In this document: one piece after another, positions 43,719 through 54,929 of the stretch
How positions within the stretch are numbered: position 1 is the first letter of the stretch
How the letters are laid out: each line of letters opens with the position of its first letter
Source of the DNA: Auricularia sp. M13
Taxonomy: Eukaryota; Basidiomycota; Agaricomycetes; Auriculariales; Auriculariaceae
Assembly: GCA_037042915.1 (NCBI GenBank)
Contig: CM073197.1
Span: forward strand, 620,001-684,000
Direction: 5' to 3'
DNA length: 64,000 bases
Translations under genes and position numbers: made by a program
The notes under the pieces: generated by a model
Seen by the model: only the letters and a program-made list of their open reading frames with translations
What the model was told of the DNA's origin: nothing
The model's database searches: none

Positions 43719-46027
43719 ATGGCCCCTCCGTCCGTGCTATCCGCTGCATTTCTCGAGTGGGCAAATCCAAAGCTACGCGCCATGGCAGACGCACGCTACG
43801 ACGACACCCGCCGTGACACCAAACTCGTGAAATGGGGCGAGTTGCTTGCCCATCATATGGAGGACTACGAGCAGCAACCATTCGCGCAGCCCGACTTTGC
43901 TGGGAATCTCATCGGAGGCAAGGCCCGATTCACGTCGGATGAGCTTCGCGAGGTACATTGACAAATCGTCTCACATGCAGCTCTGCGTGCAGCTCTGATG
44001 ATGCTTTGAATCAGCGCGCCGTCAGCTACTTCCGAAACCACACTCGGCCCGGCCACCTGGCTACGCTCGCAGCATTCGAGGCCCAGGGAGGTGTGAGCGA
44101 GGTGAATCCGTACCGCGCAACAAGTGCCATGGAGCTCTGGGCTGTGACCGAGAAGGAGCGCCTTCGCAAGCTCGTCTGCAATGAGCTCGGTATGCCCCTG
44201 GGCGCAGCTAATCATCAGATGCCGCCAGGCTTCATTGGGGCACGGAAAACTGTTCTCAAGCGTGAATTCTCAATGCTTCCCCAATCCGAACAAGACGAAT
44301 GGAAGGAACTTGCTCGGGAGCGCAAAGAGGCGGCTGATCGCGAGGAGACGGCTGTGATTACAGTCCAAGAGTGCGTGCTCTCTACATACTGCCTCGTCAC
44401 ATTACTGATCTTTGGACAATGTGTAGTCGCCAGCAGGCCTTCGCCAGCTGGCTTAATGGTATCCTGCAGAAGAAGATGGAGCGTGGTTGCTATGGAACAA
44501 CCATGGTTTTCCAGTTTGCTGGTTACTGGATTGGCGAGGAGGATCGTCACCTGAAGCGCTTCAGGTAATTCGCATCTTTGTACTTGTGCTGCGCTGATAT
44601 TCTTGCAGGGGTCAGGTATCGAGCACCCCAACTGATCGCTGGCATGACTCGGAGGAATTCAAAACGCATGTGTCCAGCGCGTGGACGCAATTCATAAACA
44701 GGGACGCAAAGGGTACGTCTCCGCAATGTTTGTTGTTGGTGCAACAACTTCTAAATAATCTGTTCAGACAAGATTGTCTTCGAGCTGACCGAGCTCAAGC
44801 CCGACGACACCGGAGACATACTTGTGGAGCGTCGCAAAGAACTGCAGCACTACTGGGAGCTACTATTCAGGCGTGCGTAACCTATTTGACGAGTTATATT
44901 ACCTAACAGCCCCAGTTTACTGCGACTTCGCCCAGCTTGATGTCGACAAATTTTGGCATGACATCGACAAGAATCCGGCCGACTTCGTGTCACCGGCCCG
45001 CCTGCCGGAGAATACGAGGTTCACCAACCCATCGAACATGACGGAGCCTGAGTTTCGGGCTGTGTACCAACATGTTCGCCAGTGCAGCATAGACCGCAGA
45101 TCCGTGCCAAGCGAGGAGCGCTTCGTGTTCGAGCAGGACATCGTCAATCTTTGGATCGCGGAGGAGCGCGCGCGTCACCTCAAGTCCGAGCTCAGGAAGA
45201 AAAATAAGTGCGCGTATTCGGTGTATTCGTGATATAGCAGACTATTCCAGTATCTAATTTCTTCCCGACTCAGAACGGGTGCCATCCCACGCAATTCCGA
45301 TTCGGCGGCTGGTTCAACAGGAGACGTCGATGTAAGCATGGGCGGCGACGACAACACAGGCGCCGGTGGCAACAATGCAAGCGCCAACTCGAGCGTGGCG
45401 AGCGCTGGCGGGAACGCGGGCGCCAGCGCAATCGCGGGCGGCGGGGTCGGGAACGCGAGCACGGGCGCAGTCGCGGGCGGGAACGCGGGTGCAGTCGCGA
45501 GTAGCGGCAACACGGGCGCCGGCGGGAATGCGGGCGCCAGCGCAGTCGCGGGCGGCGGGGTCGGGAACGCGAGCGCGGGCGCAGTCGCGGGCGGCGGGTC
45601 GGGAACGCGAGCGCGGGCGCAGTCGCGGGCGGGAACGCGGGTGCAGTCGCGAGTAGCGGCAACGTGGGCGCCGGCGGGAACGCGGGCGCCAGCGCAGTCG
45701 CGGGCGGCAGGGTCGGGAACGCGAGCGCGGGCGCAGTCGCGGGCGGGAACGCGAGCGGGGACGCGGGCGCGGTCGTGTCCATGGATGTGGACATTGTCAG
45801 TGGCTCAAGTGGCTCATCTAAGCCTGCACCACAGGCAACGAAGCGCGGTCAAAAGTAGGTCATTGCCAGTGTTCATTCCCTCTCTGACATATGCACGCAG
45901 GCGCGCAGCAACCACTGCAGATCCTGGTAGCAGTACTCGTATCCTCCGTAAGCGGCATCCACCGCAGCCCCAAGGGAAGTCAACGGCCCGCAGGAAGTCA
46001 AAGGGAGGAGACGTTACTACAGCTTGA
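43719..46027 (+). CDS. Orphan eight-exon protein with a one-base frameshift
   Basis: Model: 43719..43952, 44015..44370, 44427..44564, 44609..44712, 44768..44872, 44910..45207, 45274..45854, 45901..46027. All introns are GT-AG and phases agree except inside exon 7. There a G run shortened from four to three near 45597 shifts the frame. With that one base restored in number, the exon lengths sum to a multiple of three (about 647 codons). The segment TVLKREFSMLPQSEQDEWKEL resembles the HMG-box-like stretch in many Agaricomycete orphan proteins. Exon 7 is a Gly/Ala/Asn/Ser minisatellite followed by SMDVDIVSGSSGSS, and the last exon is Arg/Lys-rich (nuclear-type). No family named. It is either a fresh pseudogene or a sequencing slip in a repeat. 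Confidence 0.65.
45406..45780 (+). repeat. In-frame GC minisatellite coding Gly-Asn-Ala-Ser repeats
   Basis: About three long units of 110-150 bp, each made of GGCGGGAACGCGGGCGCCAG-like and GCAGTCGCGGGCGG-like submotifs. Each codes GNAGASAVAGG-type peptide. Such tracts slip easily, and the frameshift of the host gene lies inside. Confidence 0.85.
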
Positions 46028-46183
46028 ACAGTAACTACTTCTTGAACAATTTAGAATTTAGATGATTCTCGCATTGGCTGACAGCCTGAGCACCACAAAG
46101 CTGCAATCAGCTGTCTTGTCCTGGCACGCGCTTGCGGGTGCAGCTTGAACGCCTCGCCAAACACGCCATACTGCTTCTATGAG

Positions 46184-46842
46184 CTAAGATTTGCAGAATG
46201 AGACCGGCACCAGTATGCCCTAGGATCATGATAGATCAGAGTATTGTGATTAATCAGGAGCTTGGATAATCAGCACAGTCTGGCAAGGCTACAGACTTGC
46301 GACCCGAGTTGTAATTGAATCCCGAGCCAGGATTAATCACTAGACATCAATTAATTACAGGCAAGGTATTTCGAGATGTCAGCTGTCTGACAGGTGCTGT
46401 CCATGTATTATGACAGCTGTCTCTGGTGGCAGGTACAAATCAACTGCCAATGCCTGCTCAATGAATTATCCATGATCTATCAGGACTCAGTCATGTATCA
46501 AAGCTCAGTTTGTGAGGCTATAGCCTTGGGAAGCGAGCTCTGGTAGATGGAGGGCCAGTGATAAAATAGATGCAGTGATAAAATAGTTGCAACCCGTGTA
46601 TCCCAGATACTCAAAATCGTGATAACGTCGGGGATGACCATGATACTCACCAGCGCTGTACATGGCCCAGAGATATTGCTAAGGTTATCATTGGGATATG
46701 GTGATACAATCGGGACTGTGGATATATTACTCTCAGCAAGATCTATCAGCCTCACAGCACAGAAGGCTCACAGCACTGGGTTCACGGTCGGAATATATCA
46801 AATAAGCTGTTCTTCACAGGCTTGATTAAAAGATCTGCCTGG
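46184..46842. repeat. Block C, partner copy
   Basis: Inverted partner of 2611-3269. Here it lies 8 bp from block B, probably the undisturbed arrangement. Confidence 0.85.
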
Positions 46843-46850
46843 TACTTTTG

Positions 46851-47383
46851 GACTAGGGAAGGTGGGACTGCTGGGCCACAAAGTGGTTGCAGCACCTGCT
46901 GACACTCCAAAAAGAAAGAAAAATGTATGGCCCATCAGGGCGTTGCATCTTGGATTCTCTATGCGCAAGATCAGCGACCTGTTGGGCATGCATGGACTGA
47001 TGCTTTGATTTCGCCGGTTTGAGGTAAACTCCGGCCCCATGTGGGCTTATGATCATTTGGATCTGTTATAGTATATCTCCATTTGCGCACGACCATCCTA
47101 GCTCCTTACTCGCGGGAGCCCACTCTGCAATGCTGCGCAGGACATTCTCAGAGTCAGCAAAAATCTCAATCTTGTGGTTTGGGTTAGTTTTCTCCAGAGC
47201 CACCATCACTGCCAGTAGCCCAGCACGGTTACTGCTCTGTATTTCTCCATGCTCCTATACTCCTCCCAGTTGAGATGCATCTTGTAATCACCTGCTTACA
47301 TAAAGATGCATCTGACCCTAGCAAAAGCTTATGATATATGGAGGGCCTTGGGGATGCTATGACCTGAGGGGAAAAGTCCAACC
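46851..47383 (-). mobile_element. Block B: degenerate LINE RNase H domain, copy 2
   Basis: Matches 1663-2195 base for base as far as I compared. It carries the same Glu-to-Gly change in the N-R-A-G motif and the same stop after NGDIL, so both copies descend from an already dead element. Confidence 0.7.
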
Positions 47384-47600
47384 TTGGATGCATCATGGGA
47401 TGCATCTGAAACTTTGTCCGTAGAAGGTGAGGACCCTGGATGCATCCCAGGATGTGTCCCCTGAATGCAGGATGTGTCTGGAAGTTTGTCCATAGTGGGT
47501 ACACCAGACCCTGGATGTATCCTCTGCATGCATCCTGGGATGCATCTGGAAGTTTCTACGAAGAAGGTAAACCACACCTTGGATGTATCCTAAGCCTTGA
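47384..47600. repeat. Degenerate tandem repeat of GGATGCATC units
   Basis: Four to five units of roughly 45-60 bp, each with CTTGGATG/CCTGGATG, TGGGATGCATCTG and GAAGTTT...TAGAAGGT. It begins exactly where identity with the left-end copy of block B stops. Confidence 0.7.
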
Positions 47601-47903
47601 AGTTTTTACGTAGAAGGTAAACCAGCATGTATCTGCATCCACAACCATTATTTGCTGTATATTTCGAACCTGATTCATCTCTGAGCACATATCCCGTGTG
47701 AGTGAACACGGCCTCATATTGATATTCAGGCGATAACAATTTGATATGATAACACATTATTATTGATAACAAATATGTAAACTGCCTCAATGATCATCAC
47801 CGTTTGCCGTGCAGGCAAAAAAGCCAAGTCTGGACGTCAAACCCAGCTTGCAATTGTCTACAACGAAAGGTAAGTCAAGACTTCGTCCATCTGCCGTGGC
47901 CGC

Positions 47904-48560
47904 TCACTCCGTGTCAGAGCATTTTGCAGATCGCGAACACGACGGCCTGGACACGCTCCAGCCGTCAGGTCTGCTCCAACGAGCCCCAGAACAGAACCCA
48001 TTCTGTTCGAAGTACGCACATTCACCCCATTCGCCCTTTGTGCGCTCTGGTTCACTCTGGCCACAGAGCAGTCGCAGCCAGCATCCGCCTCCAAACACCC
48101 ACCCCCACCCCCATGCCAACTGCGTCTGCCACCACGCAACCCTTTGGCCGCCACCCCTCCCTCCTGTGCAATGTGCGCTCTTCCTCTCCCTTGTCCCTTT
48201 GCACTTGCGGACCCGTGAAAAGGCCAATGGAGCAGGCATATCCTCGAGCGTAGTTTTGCTGGACGAGGCAATTGTAGCTGCGGCCGACGAAGCGCCAGAG
48301 TTGTAAGGAGCAATTCCTGAGCGCCTCATATACTTGGGGACGAAGTCCTAGTAGTGCGCAATGGAGTCAGCAGGCAGAGCGCGGGGCATGTAGACCGCGT
48401 GCGACAGCGCTGACTTGAGAATGTCCAGCCCAAGGGGATCCTTCTCGAGGTTGCAGGTCTTGATGATGAGGAACTCATTTGCTCCAACCAATGTCATCCC
48501 ATCGCGGAACATGGTGGACCACTTCTGCGTGAGAGGACGCCACAGATGAAAGATGTATGC
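47904..48560 (-). pseudogene. Coding-like remnant, unrecognised
   Basis: On the minus strand from about 48560: TQKWSTMFRDGMTLVGANEF, LIIKTCNLEKDPLGLDILKS and ALSHAVYMPRALPADSIAHY. Then a TAG, and DFVPKYMRRSGIAPYN continues in the same frame into a Ser/Ala/Thr-rich stretch. One in-frame stop interrupts an otherwise convincing protein text. No start or splice chain found, and no family recognised. Confidence 0.4.
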
Positions 48561-49125
48561 AACCTGGCGAAGGGGTGTATCGCACTCCTAAAAATTATGA
48601 GCTGGATGAGCATTTAATTGAACAATTCTACTCACCGAATAGTAGAAGTACACGACTACCTCCATCTTGCCTGCGTTGGAAGACGGAGGTGCCGACGAGA
48701 CTGAGGACGGCGAAGCTGTGGGAGCCCAGCTGGAGGTAATACGGCTGCTCGGGACTATGAAGGAGCCAGTGCTACCGATGGATTGTTGACCTCATGTCAC
48801 AGAGTGCACCAAAAGACAGATCAGACGAGGTACTCAGGAGGAGGAGAGGCCAGGCATGTTATTGGCATATGACAGTCAAGATCCAACCTAGAGTACACCG
48901 ATCAGCGATAGCCGGTAACTATAGTGTGACCGGAAGCAAGGAGAGCGCAGCCACACCACCACACAGGCAGTACCGAGATGTGGGATAGAAGGGCTGAACA
49001 CCGGAGTGATGACCGAAGGGAAACACATAAATAAAAGAGGGACCGAGGGAGCATCGGCGTCGCAAGGGAAGCGAGGAATGGGGTGAATACCGAGAGCGGC
49101 GACAAAGCGAAGGTGGAAAGGAATA
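48561..49125. other. No gene recognised
   Basis: A plus-strand frame at 48557-48739 is short and unsupported. The remainder up to the MITE shows nothing. Confidence 0.4.
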
Positions 49126-49620
49126 CTGTAGAGCTAATAATTATTACCGTGTCATGCGTCACGGAGGCCTCACGGCCTGGTAATAAATGTGTTTTGTAAC
49201 GTGTCACAGGCCTCTCCTGGTAACAGGATGTCACGGTGTTCAGGCAGTCAATTCCTCACTTAGGACTGTCGGGAGCGGCGCACCTTCGGCGCGCAGCATG
49301 TATAACTACAAAACCGGCAAATCTCACACTATCCCTTCAGAATCTCAGTGGTCAACACCATGATTATCACTGCACTGTCCATACCAGGCTTTCAGATACC
49401 TGAGGAGACCTGGAAACAACCCTGAAATGGATAATTTTACTCAAGGCATCTTTCTCACAGTCTAGTTGTGCTTTGTCCTGCTGAGAACAAGCTGAGAAGT
49501 ACCGATTCAGCGATTTTTTTCTCAGCTTGTGTGGCAATGTCACATGTCACGGGCACCCCAAGGTAATGTCTCCGACATGTCACGGCCCAACGTCCCCGGT
49601 AATAATTATTAGCTCTACAG
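49126..49620. mobile_element. 495-bp MITE with TA target-site duplication
   Basis: Perfect terminal inverted repeats of 23-25 bp begin CTGTAGAGCTAATAATTATT and end with the exact complement. TA dinucleotides flank both ends (49124-49125 and 49621-49622), the target preference of Tc1/mariner-pogo transposases. The interior has no transposase frame. CACGGCC/TCACGG motifs recur near both ends. It needs a transposase supplied elsewhere. Confidence 0.85.
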
Positions 49621-49833
49621 TATACTAAACTAGAGTCCATGCCTATCGGGATATCGGGCGGGTATCTGGAAGAGACTGAGACCAGAGAGTGCACACGCTG
49701 CGGCATGGCGAGACCGAGAGCGCAGAGGGCAGAGCCCGCAATGTGGCAAAACCGAGACCGCAACTGAGCGTGGGAACGCGACCGATATGAGCGTCCCATA
49801 GAGTCCCATAGAGCACACGCGCAACCTCCCATA

Positions 49834-50461
49834 GTGGATGGAGGACTGGCCGGTGTGGCAGGGAAGTCGATGGGGGCGTTGGCGAGTGTAGAACGGAGGC
49901 CGAACTGCAGAAGCTGCTTTCGACCTGTGACTCAGCTGAAGCTGAAGCACTTGAGAAGTTGTATCCACCACTGCTGGACAACGAGCTTATTCCCCTCCGA
50001 CTTGACCCAAGTAAGTTTCAAGTCGTTGTTCAAAGATAACAATAACATTACTTCTGTGAAGCAAATTGGACGTTCAAAACGTCGCATTGCATGGTTTTGG
50101 ATGGAGGCAGCAGCCCACAATAATCACATAGACGATGACCAGCTGTGGGCCAGAGGGCTCTTCCCAGATCAAGATGTTACAACTTGGGAGGAAGAATGTA
50201 AGTCCTTGCAGGAAAATCAGATCTCAGATCTAATGCCGCCCACCAGTGCTCCGAGTGGAATGGTTCGATGCCCATGCCCGAGTATGCCGAGCAGTTGAGC
50301 ACCTATATCTGCTTGAAGAAGAATTCAGACAGACGTTGGGATTCTTCAAGTATTGGGAGAACCTGACATTGCCCCCTGGTTCCAGGAGGATTCCAGGTGG
50401 AATTCCGGTGGAAAACCTGCTCCAGACAAAATATTTTCTAAGGGGTAAAAAATTATGTTAG
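49834..50461 (+). mobile_element. 3' remnant of a second KDZ transposase gene
   Basis: After a decayed start, the frame reads QIGRSKRRIAWFWMEAAA (50060-50110), then TWEEECKSLQEN. In the next frame it continues VRVEWFDAHARVCRAVEHLY, LLEEEFRQTLGFFKYWENL. The R-R-I-A-W-F-W and R-V-E-W-x-A-R-x-R blocks, with the E-E-x-R-x-T-L-x-F helix, are the C-terminal signature of fungal KDZ proteins. The catalytic core and Cys cluster are absent. The MITE sits about 200 bp upstream. Confidence 0.65.
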
Positions 50462-50520
50462 ACATCACAAATAAGGTTCAGAGATGCACAGCCGCCTCAG
50501 GAAACATGAAAACGTTCTAG

Positions 50521-50581
50521 TAACCTAACCTAACCTAACCTAACCTAACCCCTAACCTAACCTAACCTAACCTAACCTAAC
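50521..50581. repeat. Interstitial (CCTAA/TTAGG)n telomere-like tract
   Basis: Six TAACC units, an extra CC, then five more units and a partial one: 61 bp. The unit is the pentamer TTAGG, not the TTAGGG hexamer usual in fungi. One unit with two extra C breaks the array. It lies between the KDZ remnant and a small gene; 50582-50820 is AT-rich spacer. Confidence 0.95.
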
Positions 50582-50916
50582 TCCCCTTACACATCATCGA
50601 GCGCCCATGAGTTAGCCACGAGGCACTGACAATTTAAATTGGAATGCTTCTAATGATCTGCAAGGGTCCTGACTTCAGATTCTCAGCTCATGGTGGTTGC
50701 TCTCCCATGAGACAGTGTACAGTAACTTGATTCCAGAATATGACTGCGAATGATACAAGGGAAAATGAGCAATGAGGTAATGATTCTACAGGTGCAGATC
50801 ACTTAGACACCTGTCATCAGGTGGCAGCGGCGAACATTTACAGTGGGGCACGGAACAGGCCGTTTGCCCAACTACCCTTTCCTCAAAACTGCTACATCCC
50901 CCACTGCCCTCAAGCC

Positions 50917-51222
50917 ATGCTTACAATCTCCGCTTTCGTTATCGGAGCGGTTTCGTTTTTGTGTGCTGTGACGGCCATCGCTATTCTAGGTGCATGGCAA
51001 TACAAGCACCAAAGGGTGTTGCCCAAGGCCGGCTCTCAGGTGGAGCTTGCTGAGCGCGGGGACAATTGTCCTGTGACGCCTGAGTTCGGTGAGTTTTTTT
51101 CTTCACGATAAACATATCCTCATTTCGACTAAGACACAGACCTCGACTTGGAGGCACTGCAGCAGGCCCTGCAGGATGCCTCGGGCCTCTGTTCGGACAC
51201 ACCACAGGTTTCCTCCAAGTGA
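50917..51222 (+). CDS. Small single-pass membrane protein, two exons
   Basis: Model: 50917..51088, 51140..51222, 84 aa. The 51-nt intron has a GTGAGT donor and a CACAG acceptor, and phases agree. Almost at the N-terminus is a membrane segment (MLTISAFVIGAVSFLCAVTA, extended by IAILGAW) that may act as a signal anchor. A short soluble tail follows, with an acidic helix (LDLEALQQALQDASGL). The frame stays open upstream to 50821, which would add 32 residues before the hydrophobic segment. No family recognised. Confidence 0.5.
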
Positions 51223-52079
51223 ATGTGTAAGAAGTTATTTTTCCGGATATCCGGAAGAGGCCGCTTCCGGGATAGTAGTCCCATTTTGTAGATAGCGCTG
51301 TCCCCGATTTTGGACTCAAGTGTCCCAATACAGTCACAGCAGAACTTGTAATCCGTGTCCCCAAAAGCAGCAATGCCTTTGGCCAACGTTCACCGCGGCG
51401 TTCACTATCTGCTTCATATAAACGCAGCACCCCCGCGGCCGGTGCAACACATACGCACGCGGGCACATAACCAATGATGGCGCATGCACATGTTCGAAAT
51501 CTCCGAGGGTATGCTGTCGGGCTCATATAAGAGCTTCTCTTGCTCGGGAAACCCCGTAACAATGATACTGAGCGTCATCCCGTCTGTAAAAGCATTTTGA
51601 CTCGGCGCTGTGGCATTTCATACTGAAGCGTTGGCTGAAGCCTTGACCTATTACAGCCACGGACACCACTCCATGCATCATCGAGCCGAGGATCGAGAAC
51701 GTGGGACAACGAGCCGTTCGTCGCGATTGCTGAGGACGCCATTTCGGCGGCGCTCTTCCTGACCCATTTTCCCACATGGACGCGATGAACCGCATCGAAG
51801 AATGGTCAGTCACAGTCTGCTCGTATGTACAATTCGACACGCACGCCGTTGCCTCCCTCGTTCCGCTGCTGCGAGTTTTCGGCGGTGTGCGATGGGACCG
51901 AGACGTTCTTCCTGTATTAACCACCTTGTTCTCCCGTTCGAACACCGGCATGGGTAAAACCCGGATCACACTAGATCTCGAGAAATCACTCTGATAAGAC
52001 TGTTTTATGGCATAATTTGTAGCATTCAGAGATCTAGTGGGAAGCAAACGATGCTTGAGTCCGGCTGCTGTCAAGAGTG
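51223..52079. other. No gene supported
   Basis: Overlapping frames on both strands (for example plus 51776-51994) lack partners or recognisable motifs. Confidence 0.4.
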
Positions 52080-53460
52080 ACAGTTCATACTTCACTCTTC
52101 CACACACCGGCCCATCCAGCATGTACCGCCGACCGCCATCGGCGCCGTATGCCTACTCGCGTGGAGAACAACATCAAGCTCACCATGTTCGCCGCCGCGC
52201 GCACAGCGCGCTGCCGCTCCACCGCACGCGCCCCACAGACCACCCGCTTGGCCGCCCTCCAGAGCACGTCGAACAGCTCTCGCCAGCGCGCGCGGCAGAC
52301 ATCGACAGGCCGTCGAGCCTGCGCGAGCTCGGGCATCACCCCGTCGTGCTCGAGCCGGGTCTTCGCGCGGAGGGCGGACCGACGCTCGACGATGCGACTT
52401 ACTCGCCCGGTCGTCCGTCAAGCGCGCGCGACGTCGAGATCCAGTCCGGCCTGCACGTCTATCGCCTTCGCGCGGATGGCACGCCGTCGCTGGCTGGCTC
52501 GCACGAAGAGCGCGCGCAGTTGCATGCGCCAGCGTTCGCGCGTGCGGGCGAGGCCGCCCAGCTTCTCGCCCAGCGACTTCGCGCGGATGGCGCGCCGTCG
52601 CTGGCCGGCTCGCACGAGGAGCGCGCGCATTTGGACGGCGGCGAGCTGCAGCCCGGCCCGCCGTCGACCGTCTCTGCGCGCGCATGGCGCGCCAGCGTTC
52701 GCGCGTCGCGGCGAGGCCGCCCAGCTCCTCGCCCAGCGACCGGCGCGGATGGCGCGCCGTCGCTGGCCGGCTCGCACGCGCGAGCGCCGGGAGGTGGACG
52801 ACCCAGCGTTCGCGCGTGCGGGCGAGGCCGCCCAGTTCCTCGCCCAGCGACTTCGCGCGGATGGCGCGCCGTCGCTGGCCGGCTCGCACGCGGAGCGCCG
52901 GGAGGTGGGCGACGGCGAGCTGCAGCCCGGCCCGCACGTCGCCCGTCTTCGCGCGGATGGCGCGCCGGCGGTCGAAGCGTGCGGGCGACGCTGGCCAGCC
53001 CGTCGTCGACCGTGTTCGCGCAGACGGTGCGCCGGCGTTCGATGGCCCGCGCGATGACCGCCGTCAGGTGGACGATGCCGGACGCTTGCCCGGCCTGCGC
53101 GTCGACCCTCTTCGCGCAGAAAGTGCGCCGGCGGTCGAACGTGGGGCTGGCCAGCGCCAGCACCTCGCGCAGCCTCTGGGCCCCGACAGCGCGAGAGGGT
53201 CCGCCCTGTACAGCTCGCGCGAGCTGCGGCCTGGCGACGTCGACCACCAGCCCAGCCTGCGCGTCGAGCGTCCTCGCGCAGATGGCGCGCCGGCGTTCGA
53301 ACGTGCGGGCGAGGCTAGCCAGCACCCCGTCCACCGTCTTCGCGCGGACTGCGCGAAGACGCTCGGCGATATGCCCGCCGCGACGGACTCTCAGTCGTGC
53401 GTACTCTATTATCAACCTGGCCTGCTCGCCGAGCGACTGACGCACGCGGATTGCAGAAAC
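52080..53460. repeat. GC-rich degenerate minisatellite, frames open on both strands
   Basis: At least nine copies of a core CGCGCGGATGGCGCGCCG (later copies CGCGCAGA-GGCGCGCCGGCG), spaced about 70-165 bp from 52465 to 53345. Because units lack stops, long frames exist in three plus and two minus frames (up to 549 codons), all Arg/Ala/Gly-rich and mutually incompatible. One minus reading (52459-53565, 368 codons, unit text RRRAIRAKSLGEELGGLART) is somewhat helix-like and could be a real repeat protein. Confidence 0.7.
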
Positions 53461-53639
53461 TCGAATGCGCGTCTGGGCGGCTCCATCGGCGAGAACCATA
53501 CCGTCGATTCCGGGCTTGTGCTGGCTGCTCCTACACACACGCATGAAACGGCCGTACTCGTACACGAATTCGTCGTCGACACCGCGGGTTATGCCAGCAA
53601 ACAGGAGGACGACGAGACCGCAACTCGTCCGAAGGATCC

Positions 53640-53990
53640 CGCCAGGCGCGTTCGTCCTGCAACGGCTCAGGTGCGACTCGTCAGGTCATTTGAGTTTTCT
53701 CACTGTCCGCAGGCAATTGGTCTGGTGCATGTGCGATGCCTGCAAATGCTCGGACTGGGGAGGTTCGTCCTCCCGGCTGTTGGCGCGCTCTGCATTTTCG
53801 CCTGCTGGAGCTCTGGCATCATATTCGCCTGCGCATTCTACTTCGCCTTGAAAAATCCAGCCCTCACCAAACAATCAATCGCATTTACGACCGCTGCGAC
53901 AGGTCTCGCGTACCTCTATTCATACGTTTTTGCTCGCGCGTTCCTCGCAACCGACGTGGCTGGCGCTGCTCGTCGCACGCTCACCATGCG
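53640..53990 (+). pseudogene. Upstream partial duplicate of the small two-span membrane protein
   Basis: Codes HCPQAIGLVHVRCLQMLGLG, then RFVLPAVGALCIFACWSSGI and a second hydrophobic span AATGLAYLYSYVFARAFLA. These align along their length with the downstream gene. No convincing start codon lies before the conserved block, and the frame runs on without a matching stop, so this copy looks defective or misses a 5' exon. Confidence 0.5.
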
Positions 53991-54010
53991 CAGCTCAACG
54001 TTAGCCGTGC

Positions 54011-54319
54011 GTGTCTTCTCCGTGCGCGAGCTGCACTCACCCCGTGCAGGACATCGGCCTTGTCCACGCGCGCTGCCTTCAGATGCTCGGTCTCGAGAAG
54101 TTCGCTACCCCGGCCTTTTGCGCACTCTCCGTCTTCGCGGCCTGCCTCTCGTATATTGTTGTTCCTTGCAGTCTTTACTTTGTCCGGGTGCATCCCGCGC
54201 CCTGCGACGTCTGGCTCGTATTCGCAGCAAAAGCTGCGGGACTTGCGTACCTTTCCTCGAGCATTTGCGCGTATGCATTCCACGCGTTGGACTCGTGCGG
54301 GAACGGCAAAGCAGCCTGA
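54011..54319 (+). CDS. Small membrane protein, about two to three spans
   Basis: A 102-residue single-exon frame. It starts MSSPCASCTHPVQDIGLVHA (C-x2-C near the start) and has hydrophobic stretches at about 33-58 (TPAFCALSVFAACLSYIVVP) and 68-92 (LVFAAKAAGLAYLSSSICAY). It is the more complete member of a tandem pair with 53640-53990. The shared block GLVH-RCLQMLGL plus equal spacing of the hydrophobic parts shows common descent. Function unknown. Confidence 0.55.
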   Translation: MSSPCASCTHPVQDIGLVHARCLQMLGLEKFATPAFCALSVFAACLSYIVVPCSLYFVRVHPAPCDVWLVFAAKAAGLAYLSSSICAYAFHALDSCGNGKAA

Positions 54320-54929
54320 TTGATTGTAGATAGATTTCTTGAGATTGGTCGGTTCCTCTTTTTCTTGCGCGCTTTCTTGTCTTCGTCTGCCTCTTTGTTC
54401 TGGTTCATGAAAAATCAAACTGCGTTTTCTTGTGTAAAGGTGATAGCCTGTAGCTGCGTTTCTCATCAAACCCGGGCGCTGGAAATCCTCAGTCGCAGTA
54501 TCAAAGTAACTTTCGGTGCGTACTCACATCCCTGATATTATCCGCATTCGACAACTCCATATCTTTGGCTTTCGAAGACACCGGTCGAGACGCTCGCCCT
54601 GCTTGCTTCACGGCGCAAACTGCAGCACATCGCTGCAGGGCGACAGCATGACGATTTTCGCGCAGAGCTGACATCAACTTGTGCTGTTCCGTACAATCAG
54701 AAATCTGAAGCAAAAGTATTGACGGGCTCACCTTGTCCAGCTGGTCAACCGACCAATGTCGCGTGGGCCGCGGCTCACATTCGCATCCACCATTCGAGCC
54801 GCGGCTTTGATTACGACTCGCTCCTGTATTTCCTACAAACCAATTTCACAGTCATGTCATGCGACTTGCTATATACATTTTGCTCTTCAAGAGGAGATAT
54901 AGCAGTTCAGAACATACATTTTACGAGAA
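54320..54929. other. No gene supported
   Basis: A minus frame at 54501-54731 has no recognisable feature. Otherwise spacer. Confidence 0.4.

Noticed and set aside
50521-50581. A true chromosome end
   Set aside because: Unique sequence and genes continue on both sides, and the tract is only 61 bp.
51775-51995. 72-codon open frame as a small gene
   Set aside because: No motif, no splice partner and no neighbour logic; overlapping frames exist on the other strand.
52037-54333. 467- and 549-codon plus-strand frames as large proteins
   Set aside because: They run through the minisatellite in conflicting frames, and the longer one crosses two membrane-protein copies in the wrong frame downstream.
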